Both the position numbers and the translations under genes were made by a program. Below the pieces are notes generated by a model. It did not search any database, had not been told where the DNA came from, and worked only from the letters and a program-made list of their open reading frames with translations. From contig NZ_QMEM01000012.1 of NCBI RefSeq assembly GCF_003390915.1, positions 1-64,000 on the forward strand: 64,000 bases of DNA. Reading direction: 5' to 3'. Positions 49,957-59,515 of the stretch are shown here, one piece after another. Numbering within the stretch: position 1 is the stretch's first letter; every line of letters starts with the position of its first letter. This DNA comes from Lewinella sp. IMCC34183 (GTDB taxonomy: Bacteria; Bacteroidota; Bacteroidia; Chitinophagales; Saprospiraceae).

Positions 49957-51184
49957 AGTCGGGCTTCTGCAGGCGGGTGGTTCCGTCGCGCAGGCGTACG
50001 TCTACCCGTCCGGCGGCGAGTTGCTCCGGGGAGGTCACCAGTTTTCCGTCCTGACTCACCAGCGCGTACCCACGTGCCAGGGTAGTTTCGGGGCGTAACG
50101 CCCGTAGGAGGGCGGCCTGCTGGTCTAGTCGCAGGTTCGCGCCGGCCAGTGCGGCGCGTGTCAGGTATGCCAGTTCGCGGGATTGCGCGGCGGCGCGCTG
50201 GTGCCGGGCTTCCAGGGTGGTAAGTGCCGTCTGGCTGATGCGCTCGGCGGTTCGTTCCAGGTTCTGGCCTTCCCCGTGCACGCTGGCGGTTGCCGCGGTG
50301 GCAATTTGGCGACCGAGGTGGAGCAGCCTTCCCTCTGCCTGCAGCAGCCGGTCCACCAGGAAAGCCGCCACGGCGGTGGGTGTTTTGAGACTACGGTGCA
50401 CGACGCGGTCAAGTACCGTCGCGTCGACCTCGTGACCGATACCGGCGAGCACGGGCAGGGGGGCGTCCGCTACGGCGCGGCACAGGGCTTCGTCGTCGAA
50501 GGCGGCGAGATCGGTCTTGCCACCGCCCCCGCGTACAATCACGATGAGGTCGTACTCCGACCGGCGCCGGGCGATCTGCCGGAGGCGGGTTGTCACCTCT
50601 TCGGTGGTCTGGGCCCCCTGCATGGCGGCGGAGTAAAGGTCGCAGTGGAACGCGTAGCCGTAGTCGTTCTCGGTAAGCTGGCGGCGGAAGTCCGAAAGGC
50701 CGGCAGCCGTATCCGAGCTGATGATCGCCAGGCGCTGCGGGACGGCGGGCAGGGGCAGGGTAGCGTTGCGGTCCAGGATGCCTGCCCTGGCGAGGGCTTC
50801 GAAGGTAGCCTGCCGGCGGCGTTCCAGGGCCCCCAGGGTGTGCTCGGCGTCGATGTCCTCCACGACCAGCTTCAGGCCGAACCGTTCGTGGAAGGAGGTA
50901 CTCACCCGCAGGCGTACCGACATCCCCTCGCGTAGCAGGCCGTCGATCAGCCGGCTTCCGTGCGCCTTGCGAATACGCTGCAGGCTGCCGGACCATACCA
51001 CCGCATCCAGCTGGGCGACGATCTCGTCATCCGCCTCCGCCTTTTCCACCAGCGTCAGCCAGGTATGGCCGCGGGATACACTTACTTGAACCAGCTCGGC
51101 CGTTACCCAGACGGGCTCGGGCAGGTTAAGGGCAAAAACGCGGCGAATGAAAGTCGTCAGTTCGGAAAGGGCCAGGGTATCCAT
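49955..51184 (-). CDS. xseA: exodeoxyribonuclease VII large subunit
   Basis: 409 residues. An N-terminal OB fold (VWVTAELVQVSVSRGHTWLTLVEK) is followed by the catalytic domain: LAIISSDTAAGLSDFRRQL, IVIVRGGGGKTDLAAFDDEALCRAVADAPLPVLAGIGHEVDATVLDRVVHR is the most conserved part (D and H residues), and the C-terminal part is a long coiled coil with a strand domain. Together with XseB the enzyme degrades single-stranded DNA. No xseB gene lies next to it, unlike in many bacteria; the small subunit must be elsewhere. Its start is 92 nt from the divergent MORN/TonB_C gene. Confidence 0.95.
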   Translation of the reverse strand: MDTLALSELTTFIRRVFALNLPEPVWVTAELVQVSVSRGHTWLTLVEKAEADDEIVAQLDAVVWSGSLQRIRKAHGSRLIDGLLREGMSVRLRVSTSFHERFGLKLVVEDIDAEHTLGALERRRQATFEALARAGILDRNATLPLPAVPQRLAIISSDTAAGLSDFRRQLTENDYGYAFHCDLYSAAMQGAQTTEEVTTRLRQIARRRSEYDLIVIVRGGGGKTDLAAFDDEALCRAVADAPLPVLAGIGHEVDATVLDRVVHRSLKTPTAVAAFLVDRLLQAEGRLLHLGRQIATAATASVHGEGQNLERTAERISQTALTTLEARHQRAAAQSRELAYLTRAALAGANLRLDQQAALLRALRPETTLARGYALVSQDGKLVTSPEQLAAGRVDVRLRDGTTRLQKPD

Positions 51185-51276
51185 TAAGGCACAAGGTAAA
51201 TTGCCAGTCGCCGTTAGTGCTATCGGGTACCGGACGAATACCAGCCGTCTGGCAAACCCCTAAACGCAATACGCTC

Positions 51277-52218
51277 ATGAAAACCTTGCTGTTCCTGCTG
51301 CTATCGCTCGGTGTAGTTTCCGGTAGTACCCTTCAAGCCCAGAAATCGGCTCGCCGCTTCGCCGGCCGCTACGAAGCGGACTTCGGACCCGGAGAGTCCG
51401 AACGCTGGACGGCCTACCAGTGGGTAGTCACTAAAACCTCGGAGGGTGAATTTATCCGACGGTTTTACTTCCCGGAGACGAAGCAACTGATTTCCGAAAC
51501 CAGGTATTCCCACAAGAAGCTGCGCCCCAGCGACCGGGACGGACTCTCCCGCTCCTGGTACGACGACGGGGTACCCAGACACGTAACTACGTACCGCGAC
51601 GGAAAGCAGGAAGGAGAAAGCCTCAGTTATCACCCGAACGGGGAACTTTTTTCGCGCGGCGCCTACGCGAACGACAAAAAGGTGGAGGTATGGGAATACT
51701 ACGACTGGAAAGGCCGGGTTTCTCGCCGTACGCACTATGTCGACGGCCTTCGGCAGGGGCCGGATATGCACTATGATTCCCTGGGCACAGTGACAAATAC
51801 GGTCATGTACACAGCCGATGAAGCCGTGAGTGGTGACGAGGTCAGGACGGCTCCCGGTCGAGACGGTTCCCTGGTAGTAGTAGAGGAAATGCCCCTGTTT
51901 CCGGGCTGCGAACGGCTGACAGACTATGCGGCGCAAAAGAAGTGTGCGGACCGGGCCATGCTGGAGTTCATTTACCGGACCGTCCGGTACCCCGACCGTG
52001 CCCGGCGCTACGGGGTACAGGGCATGGCCGTGGTGAGCTTCATCATCGAAACCGACGGCCGGGTTACCGGTATCACCCCGCTCATGGGGCTAAATGAGGA
52101 CATCCGCCGGGAGATCGTACGCATCGTGGAACTGATGCCGCGGTGGCACCCGGGCCGGGTAGACGGGCAGGCCGTGCGCGTACAGTTTAACCTACCGGTC
52201 AAGTTCGAGCTAGAGTGA
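51277..52218 (+). CDS. exported MORN-repeat / TonB C-terminal domain protein
   Basis: 313 residues from ATG 51277, the start of a signal peptide (LLFLLLSLGVVSGSTLQAQ). Residues ~75-180 have MORN-like 'toxin-antitoxin antidote' repeats (SRSWYDDGVPRHVTTYRDGKQEG, ESLSYHPNGELFSRGAY). Residues ~215-313 are a TonB C-terminal domain: FPGCERLTDYAAQKKCADRAM, then VRYPDRARRYGVQGMAVVSFII and GRVTGITPL. In Bacteroidota this pairing is common in periplasmic proteins of unknown role and does not mean classical TonB energy coupling. Its last 9 nt overlap the convergent zinc-peptidase gene. Confidence 0.8.
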   Translation: MKTLLFLLLSLGVVSGSTLQAQKSARRFAGRYEADFGPGESERWTAYQWVVTKTSEGEFIRRFYFPETKQLISETRYSHKKLRPSDRDGLSRSWYDDGVPRHVTTYRDGKQEGESLSYHPNGELFSRGAYANDKKVEVWEYYDWKGRVSRRTHYVDGLRQGPDMHYDSLGTVTNTVMYTADEAVSGDEVRTAPGRDGSLVVVEEMPLFPGCERLTDYAAQKKCADRAMLEFIYRTVRYPDRARRYGVQGMAVVSFIIETDGRVTGITPLMGLNEDIRREIVRIVELMPRWHPGRVDGQAVRVQFNLPVKFELE

Positions 52219-53274
52219 GGAGGGGGCGTTGCGCACGACCTCGTGCACGTACCTGAGTTTTTCCCGCACCGAAGCGTTGATCACGAAGGGGTAGAGGTCG
52301 GGGCGGCCCATCCCGCGGTTCAGGCTGTTGATCGCGAAGGTAAGGGGGACGCAGGCCTTTAGGATTCGTTCCATGTCCGGTTCCTGGTAGGGGTCGAAGT
52401 CCGCGGTGACGTTCATCATCAGGTCCGGCGTGGTCGGGGGATCGACGCGCATGCCGAAGGCGTGAGCCGTTTCCAGCATATCCATCAGGTGGAGGTAGTG
52501 GGCCCAGGTTTCGGCCCAGTCCTCCCAGGGGTGCATGGTGGCGTACTCGCTGATGTAGTGCTGCTGCCAATCGGCCGGCGGGCCGTTCTGGTAGTGCTTT
52601 TTCAGCGCTTCGCCGTAGTCGGCACGGTCGTCCCCGAAAATGCGGCGGAATTCCGCCAGCCGGTTGGCATCCGGCTCGACGATCACGTCCCAGTAGTAAT
52701 GTCCTACTTCGTGGCGGAAGTGGCCGATGAGAGTCCGGTACTTCTCGTGCAGTTGTATGCGGGTGGCTTCGCGCTTCACGGGGTCAGCCTCCTTGACGTT
52801 CAAGGTGATCAGTCCCTCGTCGTGGCCGGTCATGACCTGCCCGCTCTCCTGGGTGTCGGCGAGAAAATCGAAGGCCAGCCCGCGGTCGGGAGCGCTCATC
52901 TTGTCCTGCACCGGTAGGCCGAGGCGATTCAGCGCGTAGACGAGGCGGTGCTTGGCGAGTTCGAGTTGCTGCCACTCTTCCAGTTTCTCCGGATCGCTGA
53001 GGTCGGGGACGGTCCGGTTGAGGTCGCAGGCATCGCACAGGCCGGTTTCGTCGGATTGCGGGATGAGCCAGTTGCAGGCCGCATGCTGGTGGTTATCGCA
53101 GTAGATGTAGGGTACGCTGTTGTCCGGACCGCACATCCAGGGGCCATCACCGGGAGCAAGGGCAACCATGCGATCGGTGGGGGCGTCGTACCCCAGGTAA
53201 CTGGAGCAGTTGCCACAGACCACGTTTTCGAAGTAGACCGGATAATTGCAGTGTGTGCAGTGGTAGATTTTCAT
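52210..53274 (-). CDS. putative zinc-binding metallopeptidase
   Basis: 354 residues from ATG 53274; the open frame runs on to 53940 but crosses rlmF. The N-terminus has a zinc-ribbon-like set: C-T-H-C, C-G-N-C (~residues 6-27), and later C-D-N-H and C-D-A-C (~75-105). The core has HFRHEVGHYYWD (~185-196), a HExxH-like motif in the form HEVGH, plus downstream acidic residues (DWAETWAHYLH). It belongs to the family of putative zinc-binding peptidases (DUF2248-like) that also carry rubredoxin-like ribbons. No signal peptide, so it is cytoplasmic. Substrate unknown. Confidence 0.8.
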   Translation of the reverse strand: MKIYHCTHCNYPVYFENVVCGNCSSYLGYDAPTDRMVALAPGDGPWMCGPDNSVPYIYCDNHQHAACNWLIPQSDETGLCDACDLNRTVPDLSDPEKLEEWQQLELAKHRLVYALNRLGLPVQDKMSAPDRGLAFDFLADTQESGQVMTGHDEGLITLNVKEADPVKREATRIQLHEKYRTLIGHFRHEVGHYYWDVIVEPDANRLAEFRRIFGDDRADYGEALKKHYQNGPPADWQQHYISEYATMHPWEDWAETWAHYLHLMDMLETAHAFGMRVDPPTTPDLMMNVTADFDPYQEPDMERILKACVPLTFAINSLNRGMGRPDLYPFVINASVREKLRYVHEVVRNAPSSL

Positions 53275-53382
53275 AGGGGGCGTAAGTAGCGGTAATAACA
53301 GCGCCGTACGTACGGTGTTCCACCGGGCGGAGGTAATATTGGGGCGGGGGGTCCGGGCTATCTTCACGGCCACTCCCGAATT

Positions 53383-54228
53383 ATGCACCCCCGAAACCGC
53401 TACCGCTCCCCCCACGACTTTCCGGCCCTCTGCCGCATTGTGCCCGCCCTGGAAGCCTACCTGATCCAGACGCCGGACGGAAGGACCTCGCTCGATTTTT
53501 CCCGGAGGGAGGCCCTCCTGCACCTCAACCGGGCCCTGTTGCTGCGCGATTACGGCCTGCGCCACTGGGACCTTCCCGACGGCCACCTCGTACCGCCGCT
53601 CCCTGGCCGGCTGGACTACGTGCACGCCGTGGCCGACCTCGTCCCCGACGCCTGTCGGATACTGGACATCGGTACGGGGGCGAGTCTTATCTATCCTATC
53701 CTGGGCGTGCGGGAGTACGGCTGGGAGGTGGTGGGCAGCGAAATCCACCCCCACAGCCTCAGGGTAGCGCGGGCGATCGTCACGGCGAATCTGGTGCTCC
53801 GGGGGCGTATAGAAGTGCGGGAGCAGCCCCAGCCGGAGCACGTATTTGCCGGCGTGGTGCGCGCGGGGGAACGCTTTTCCGCGACGCTCTGTAATCCCCC
53901 CTTCTTCCCCAGTCGGGAAGCGGCGGTGCGGGCGGGACAAAAGAAATGGTCGAAACTGGGGCGGCAGGACGCCGGATTATCGTTCGGCGGAGCCGATACC
54001 GAACTGTGGACGCCAGGGGGCGAAGTACAGTTTCTGCGGCAGCTGATCGGGGAAAGCCGGGCGGTGGGGGAGCAGGTAGGTTGGTTCACTACCCTCGTAT
54101 CGAAAAAGGGCTACCTGGAAACGGCGCGCCACCAGCTCGAACGACTCGAAGCGGTGGAAATACGGGTAGTGCCGCTCGAGCAGGGCAATAAAAAGAGCCG
54201 TATGCTCGCCTGGACGTACCGGCGGTAA
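53383..54228 (+). CDS. rlmF: 23S rRNA (adenine-1618-N6) methyltransferase
   Basis: 281 residues. It methylates A1618 of 23S rRNA with S-adenosylmethionine. The N-terminal HPRNRYRSPHDFPAL is the family opening. RILDIGTGASLIYPILG (~90-106) is the SAM-binding loop, and CNPPFFPS (~170-177) is the NPPF motif for flipping an adenine. SREAAVRAGQKKW and SLFGG-type stretches follow as in E. coli YbiN. The C-terminus VEIRVVPLEQGNKKSRMLAWTY is the normal end. A -7-like TATCTTCA lies at 53359-53366. Divergent from the zinc-peptidase gene. Confidence 0.92.
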   Translation: MHPRNRYRSPHDFPALCRIVPALEAYLIQTPDGRTSLDFSRREALLHLNRALLLRDYGLRHWDLPDGHLVPPLPGRLDYVHAVADLVPDACRILDIGTGASLIYPILGVREYGWEVVGSEIHPHSLRVARAIVTANLVLRGRIEVREQPQPEHVFAGVVRAGERFSATLCNPPFFPSREAAVRAGQKKWSKLGRQDAGLSFGGADTELWTPGGEVQFLRQLIGESRAVGEQVGWFTTLVSKKGYLETARHQLERLEAVEIRVVPLEQGNKKSRMLAWTYRR

Positions 54229-54230
54229 CG

Positions 54231-54923
<693 letters not shown>

Positions 54924-55109
54924 AGAGGGGGGAATAGGCGTAAGAAAGAATCCTAAGGCGGAAGGCAATAACCGCTTCCTGCCGAAAGGCTACCGTTCCG
55001 TAAACAAGCCGTGTTGGGGGGCTGAAATACGGGAAAAGGTCGGGGGTAAGTATATGCGGGAGAGTAAATTAGGCGTTACCGACTTACACATTCAGAATAG
55101 ATACCAAAC

Positions 55110-55298
55110 ATGAATTACCTCACGCTAAAGAATGACCGCAAGCGCCGTCGCCAGGCCCGCGTAGTCACTTTCGTCGTCACCACGCTGACCCTCGGCGCGA
55201 TCGCTCACGGAATGGGCGCCACCCAGGAACTGATGGAGTTCTTCCAGCAGGTGGCTGGCGCCCATCCGGTAAGCGATCCGATCGCTTCGGCTATTTAA
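55110..55298 (+). CDS. 62-residue hypothetical membrane protein
   Basis: A small protein with a strongly basic N-terminus (KNDRKRRRQARVV), one hydrophobic helix (~residues 18-38, VVTFVVTTLTLGAIAHGMGA) and an amphipathic tail. It has its own 186-nt upstream gap and converges on the FKBP gene with an 8-nt overlap. Not recognised. The layout suggests a single-pass inner-membrane peptide. Confidence 0.5.
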   Translation: MNYLTLKNDRKRRRQARVVTFVVTTLTLGAIAHGMGATQELMEFFQQVAGAHPVSDPIASAI

Positions 55299-55947
55299 CC
55301 TTGAACAGTTCTACGTCGAAGATCAATGCGGCGTAGGGGGGAATGGCGGGCGGGGAACCCTGTTCGCCGTAGGCGAGGTCGTAAGGGATGAAGAAGCGGT
55401 ATTTGCCGCCTTCCTTCATTAGCTGCACGCCCTCCGTCCAACCGCGGATGACGCGGTTCAGGGGAAACTCGATGGTCTGTCCGCGCTCTACGGAGCTATC
55501 GAAGACCTTTCCGTTTATCAGGGTACCATGGTAGTGCACCTCCACCGTTTCGGTGGCGCTGGGGCTGGCGCCCGTACCTTCCTTAAGCACTTCGTACTGT
55601 AGTCCGGAATCGGTCACCTTGACCTCCGGGCGCTTGGCGTTTTCCGCCAAAAAGGCTTCACCTTCCTGGCGGGCCTCCGCACCTGCGGCCGCGGCTGCCT
55701 CCTGGAGGTACTGCTGAATGTACTGGTTGGCCTGCTCGGGACTGATATTGGCCGAGCCGTTGAGGCCTTCTTCGAATCCCTTGGCTAGGCTACTGGCGTC
55801 GATGCTGTCGAAGCCCTGGCTTTTTAGGTTCTGGCTCAGCACGATGCCGAGACTGTAACTGGTGGTATCCATATAGGATGCTTGGTTTTGCGCCGCGAGG
55901 GCGGCGGTAAAAAGTAGTAATACAAGCGCGGTGGCCCAGGGTTTCAT
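55291..55947 (-). CDS. exported FKBP-type peptidyl-prolyl isomerase
   Basis: 218 residues with a signal peptide (ALVLLLFTAALAAQ). Residues ~25-110 are the FKBP_N dimerisation region (SYSLGIVLSQNLKSQGFDSID ... EEGLNGSANISPEQANQYIQQYL). Residues ~125-218 are the isomerase domain: VEVHYHGTLINGKVFDSSVERGQ, FPLNRVIRGWTEGVQLM and GSPPAIPPYAALIFDVEL. It is like FkpA/Mip and would act in periplasmic folding. It overlaps msrA by 4 nt on the same strand, so both are coupled as an exported-protein quality unit, although MsrA here has no signal peptide. Confidence 0.92.
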   Translation of the reverse strand: MKPWATALVLLLFTAALAAQNQASYMDTTSYSLGIVLSQNLKSQGFDSIDASSLAKGFEEGLNGSANISPEQANQYIQQYLQEAAAAAGAEARQEGEAFLAENAKRPEVKVTDSGLQYEVLKEGTGASPSATETVEVHYHGTLINGKVFDSSVERGQTIEFPLNRVIRGWTEGVQLMKEGGKYRFFIPYDLAYGEQGSPPAIPPYAALIFDVELFKVK

Positions 55948-56537
55948 GCACGGGACTTTAATCGGTGGGCGTACTTCTTGCGGATCTTGCCCACTTTCGG
56001 GGAGATCACGAAGGTGCAGTAGCTGTTGCGGTCGCCCACTTTATTGTAGTAGTTCTGGTGGTAATCTTCGGCGGGGTAGAAGGTGTTGAAGGGAATCAGT
56101 TCGGTGACGGCCGGCTTATCGTAGAGCTGGGGAACGAGGTCGCGCATGGCCGATTCGGCGGCCTGCTTTTGCTCGGGGCTCGTGTAAAAAATGGCGCTGC
56201 GGTACTGGGGGCCGACGTCGTTGCCCTGCCGGTTCGGAGTGGTAGGGTCGTGGGCGGCGAAGAAGATCTCGAGAATTTCATCGCGGGTGATGATCTCGGG
56301 GGAGAACTCGACGAGGATCACTTCGACGTGCTCGGTGCGCTTGGTGCAGACGGCTTCGTAGTTGGCCGTTTCCTGGCTGCCGCCGGCGTAGCCGCTGATG
56401 ACGCGCTCGACGCCTTCGATGTCGAGAAAAACGGCTTCGACGCACCAGAAGCAGCCGCCGCCGAGAATTATCGTTTCTTTGCGGGGCGTGTTTTCTACGT
56501 GATTGAGGACTTCGCCAAATTGGGGGGAGGTAGACAT
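55944..56537 (-). CDS. msrA: peptide-methionine (S)-S-oxide reductase
   Basis: 197 residues. The active site is GGGCFWCVEAVF (~residues 27-38) with the catalytic Cys in CFW; this variant has a second Cys (FWC) where many have G. GYAGGSQETANYEAVCTKRTEHVEVI, HDPTTPNRQGNDVGPQYRSAIFY and AEDYHQNYYNK are standard MsrA blocks. It repairs oxidised methionine with thioredoxin. It overlaps the FKBP gene by 4 nt and is upstream of it. Confidence 0.95.
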   Translation of the reverse strand: MSTSPQFGEVLNHVENTPRKETIILGGGCFWCVEAVFLDIEGVERVISGYAGGSQETANYEAVCTKRTEHVEVILVEFSPEIITRDEILEIFFAAHDPTTPNRQGNDVGPQYRSAIFYTSPEQKQAAESAMRDLVPQLYDKPAVTELIPFNTFYPAEDYHQNYYNKVGDRNSYCTFVISPKVGKIRKKYAHRLKSRA

Positions 56538-56635
56538 ATTGTGGGATTACGTTGTTAGGGGAGGAGCGGTGGAAAATTCGCACCTGATGTGCTACACCAG
56601 CCGCCTCTCTTTCGTTAAGGAATTAACGTGTCCGT

Positions 56636-59494
56636 ATGCAGCAAGTTCTGAGCAAACTCTTTCGTGCCCGTCCGGGGGAATGGGGAGCCGTGCTCATGCT
56701 GCAGCTGCTGGTCTTTCTCATTATCTGCACGCTGCTGATCGTGAAGCCCACCGCCAGCGCCCTGTTTCTCTCGGAGTACGGTGCCATCGGGCTGCCCTAC
56801 ATTTTTCTCGCCACGGCCGTGCTGGCCGCGATCGTCAGTACGGGGTACTCCGCGGCCCTGCGGTACTACAGTCTACTGCGCGTGAGCGTGGTATCGCTGC
56901 TCGTTTGCCTCACCATCCTGCTGGGGTGCGCCGGATTCATGCGCCTGCCGCCCGCCCAGCCTACGGTAGCGGTGATCCTGTACCTCTGGACGGCCATTTT
57001 CGGGGTACTGGCCGCTTCACAGTTCTGGATGATGGCAAGCTTCGTGTTTGACGTACGGCAGGCCAAACGGCTCTTCGGACTCGTGGGAGCGGGTGCCATC
57101 GCCGGTGGTATTGCCGGGGGGTACATCACCAGCCTCCTGGCCCAGGAGATCGGAGCGCGCAACCTGATCCTCGTAGCCGCCGGGCTGCTGGTTCCCTGTT
57201 TATTGCTTACCACCGTCATCTGGCGGCGCTACGTAGCCAACAAGCAGAGCGTGATCTCGCGCAAGCGCAAGTCCAATACGCCATACGAGGCACCCCATCG
57301 CCTCATCCTGGCCAGTCGCCATTTGTTGCTGCTCTGCGGTATCGTAGCGCTAAGCGTGACGGTGGCTAAATTGGTGGATTACCAGTTCAGCGTGCTGGCC
57401 GCCGAACGCTACGGCGATCAGGACCGTCTGGCCGGCTTCTTCGGCTTCTGGTACTCGACCTTCAACATCGTGGCTCTGGCAATCCAGTTGTTGCTGACCC
57501 ACCGGGTGGTACAGGGCATGGGCGTCAGCGGGGCGCTGCTGTTCCTGCCCGTCGGGCTTGGCGTGGGTGCCATCGTCATGCTCTTCATGCCGGGCCTCAA
57601 CGCGGCTATCTTCAGCCGATCGGTCGACGGAAGCCTGAAGCAGAGCCTTAGCCGCGCCAGCATCGAGATGCTGTTCCTGCCCCTAGACGAGGAGACGAAG
57701 AAAAAGGTGAAGACCTACATCGACGTTTTCGTGGACAGCCTCGCCGGTGGCGTCGGGGGCCTGCTGCTCATCGGCGTGACGCAGGTGCTGCACATCTCCG
57801 CCCCGGCGATCAGCTACGTCGTGCTGGTACTGGTCGGGATCTGGATGGTGAGCGTCATCCTGATCCGCGAAGAATACATCGAGGCCTTCCGGGCCCAGCT
57901 GTCGCACCTCAAGCCGAAGGAGCACCGCAACCGCCTGAAGAGCCACCACCGTAAGGTGATGGCCGGCTTCCTGCAGGTACTGGAGGAGGGGCAGATGAGT
58001 ACCCACGAGAAGCAACTTCTTTTCGTACTGGAGCGGGCCGACGACCTGAGTGCCTCCTCCTTCCGCGAGCCCATCCGCCGGCTGCTGGCGCACCCCTCGC
58101 CCAGTGTGCGGTCCCGGGCCCTCCGGAGTCTTTACCTCCAGCCGGGAACGGAATTGCTGGAGGAGGTGATGCCGCTGCTCCGCGACCCCGAGTCGCAGGT
58201 GCGCAGTGCGGCCTTCGACTACCTGTTCTCGCGTACCCACGCGGTCGGCCGGGAGGTGCTCGAGCCGTTGCTGGACGATCCCGATCCCGAGGTCGCCGGT
58301 GCCGCCCTGGTGAGTCTGGCCACCGAAACCGCCGGTAATACCTTCAGCCAGAAACAGTGGCGGGTGGGGCAGCGGCTCCGCCGCCGGATACGGGAACTGC
58401 GCAGCGTCCCCAACGCCGAGCGCCGGCAGTGGTACCTCTACTTGCTTCGGGCGGCGGGACGCTCGCAGACGGCAACCGGCCGCGCATTCATCCAGCGGTG
58501 CCTGGTTTCCGAGAACGAGGAGATCCTGAAGTACGCGGTGCTGGCGGCCGGTGAAAGCCAGCACGAAGACCTTATCGTACCCCTGGTGCACCTGGTCGTA
58601 CACCCCAACATGCGGGCGTTAGCCATCAACGCCCTGGCGCAGTACCAGGGGGGACTCCTGGCCGTTGTGCCCGGCCTGATCGCCAAGGGAGAGCTCTCCA
58701 TCGCGGAAATCCGGCGGCTGCCGTCCGTACTGGAGAAGGTAGACCGGCAGCAATCGGTCGACCTGCTCTTCAGCCTCATCGAGCGCACGGCCCCCCACGA
58801 TCTGCCCCTTCGCATGGAGGTCCTGCGTGCCCTGAACGCCGTCCGCCGCGACTACCCCAAGCGCAACATGCCCAGCAAACTGGTCTACCGCCTGATCGTA
58901 GCCGAAGCCCGCGCGTACGAAGCCCTTCAGGACCGGCTCAACGTGCAGAACCTCTTGTTGCTCTTTACCGACGGAGAGGACGAGCTGGCCTACCGCGAAG
59001 CGTACACCAGCTTGCTCAAACAGCGCATGCGGGGTACGTTCAACCGGCTGTTTCGTCTGCTGGGCCTGCGGTACCCGCCCGCCGACATCATCCCCGTGCA
59101 CCTGGCGCTCAACGGGGAAACGGTCAGCGTGCAGATCAGCGGCATCGAGTTCCTCGATAACCTGCTTGAGCTCTCCCTAAAGCGCCTTATTGTGCCCCTG
59201 CTCGACCGCCGCCAACGGCAGATCCAGAGTACCGGCAGCGAGTACCTCGCCGTAGACGTCGATCTGGACGACCTGCGCCACCAGGAGTTTAAATCCCTCC
59301 GTCGCGTTCTCCGCGGGCGTGACGACCGGATGAAGATTGCCGCGCTGCGGCTCATCAGCTGTTTGCAGGACGCCCGCTACGTACCGGTACTCGATTACTA
59401 TGCGTCCTCTACCGACATTGCACCCGCCGTGCGGGCCGTGGCCCAGGAGGCCCTGGAAGAGTTGCGACTGGGACTTAGCGAGGTTGCGGTGTGA
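56636..59494 (+). CDS. NTT/MFS-like membrane transporter with C-terminal HEAT repeats
   Basis: 952 residues. Residues ~1-420 hold about 11-12 hydrophobic helices (LMLQLLVFLIICTLLIV; IVALSVTVAKLVDYQFSVLAAERYGDQDRLAGFFGFWYS), with FVFDVRQAKRLFGLVGAGAIAGGIAGG as the loop-helix typical of ATP/ADP-translocase-like (NTT) proteins of Bacteroidota. Residues ~430-950 are soluble HEAT-like repeats (SPSVRSRALRSLYLQPGTELLEEVMPLLRDPESQVRSAAFDYLFSR). The joint protein may respond to an intracellular partner. True NTT proteins exchange ATP for ADP in obligate parasites; a free-living bacterium would not be expected to use it so, and the substrate is unknown. Divergent from msrA. It ends 22 nt before argS. 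Confidence 0.75.
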   Translation: MQQVLSKLFRARPGEWGAVLMLQLLVFLIICTLLIVKPTASALFLSEYGAIGLPYIFLATAVLAAIVSTGYSAALRYYSLLRVSVVSLLVCLTILLGCAGFMRLPPAQPTVAVILYLWTAIFGVLAASQFWMMASFVFDVRQAKRLFGLVGAGAIAGGIAGGYITSLLAQEIGARNLILVAAGLLVPCLLLTTVIWRRYVANKQSVISRKRKSNTPYEAPHRLILASRHLLLLCGIVALSVTVAKLVDYQFSVLAAERYGDQDRLAGFFGFWYSTFNIVALAIQLLLTHRVVQGMGVSGALLFLPVGLGVGAIVMLFMPGLNAAIFSRSVDGSLKQSLSRASIEMLFLPLDEETKKKVKTYIDVFVDSLAGGVGGLLLIGVTQVLHISAPAISYVVLVLVGIWMVSVILIREEYIEAFRAQLSHLKPKEHRNRLKSHHRKVMAGFLQVLEEGQMSTHEKQLLFVLERADDLSASSFREPIRRLLAHPSPSVRSRALRSLYLQPGTELLEEVMPLLRDPESQVRSAAFDYLFSRTHAVGREVLEPLLDDPDPEVAGAALVSLATETAGNTFSQKQWRVGQRLRRRIRELRSVPNAERRQWYLYLLRAAGRSQTATGRAFIQRCLVSENEEILKYAVLAAGESQHEDLIVPLVHLVVHPNMRALAINALAQYQGGLLAVVPGLIAKGELSIAEIRRLPSVLEKVDRQQSVDLLFSLIERTAPHDLPLRMEVLRALNAVRRDYPKRNMPSKLVYRLIVAEARAYEALQDRLNVQNLLLLFTDGEDELAYREAYTSLLKQRMRGTFNRLFRLLGLRYPPADIIPVHLALNGETVSVQISGIEFLDNLLELSLKRLIVPLLDRRQRQIQSTGSEYLAVDVDLDDLRHQEFKSLRRVLRGRDDRMKIAALRLISCLQDARYVPVLDYYASSTDIAPAVRAVAQEALEELRLGLSEVAV

Positions 59495-59499
59495 TCCGC

Positions 59500-59507
59500 T
59501 ATCTTTG
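59500..59507 (+). promoter_or_regulatory. TAnnTTTG -7 element before argS
   Basis: TATCTTTG, exact consensus, only 9 nt before the argS ATG, which implies a nearly leaderless message. It lies just beyond the transporter stop codon. Confidence 0.6.
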
Positions 59508-59515
59508 CGCGCCAT

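Noticed and set aside
53275-53940. Upstream extension of the zinc-peptidase frame
   Set aside because: It crosses the start of rlmF and has no protein-like sequence; the zinc-ribbon start at 53274 is a natural N-terminus.
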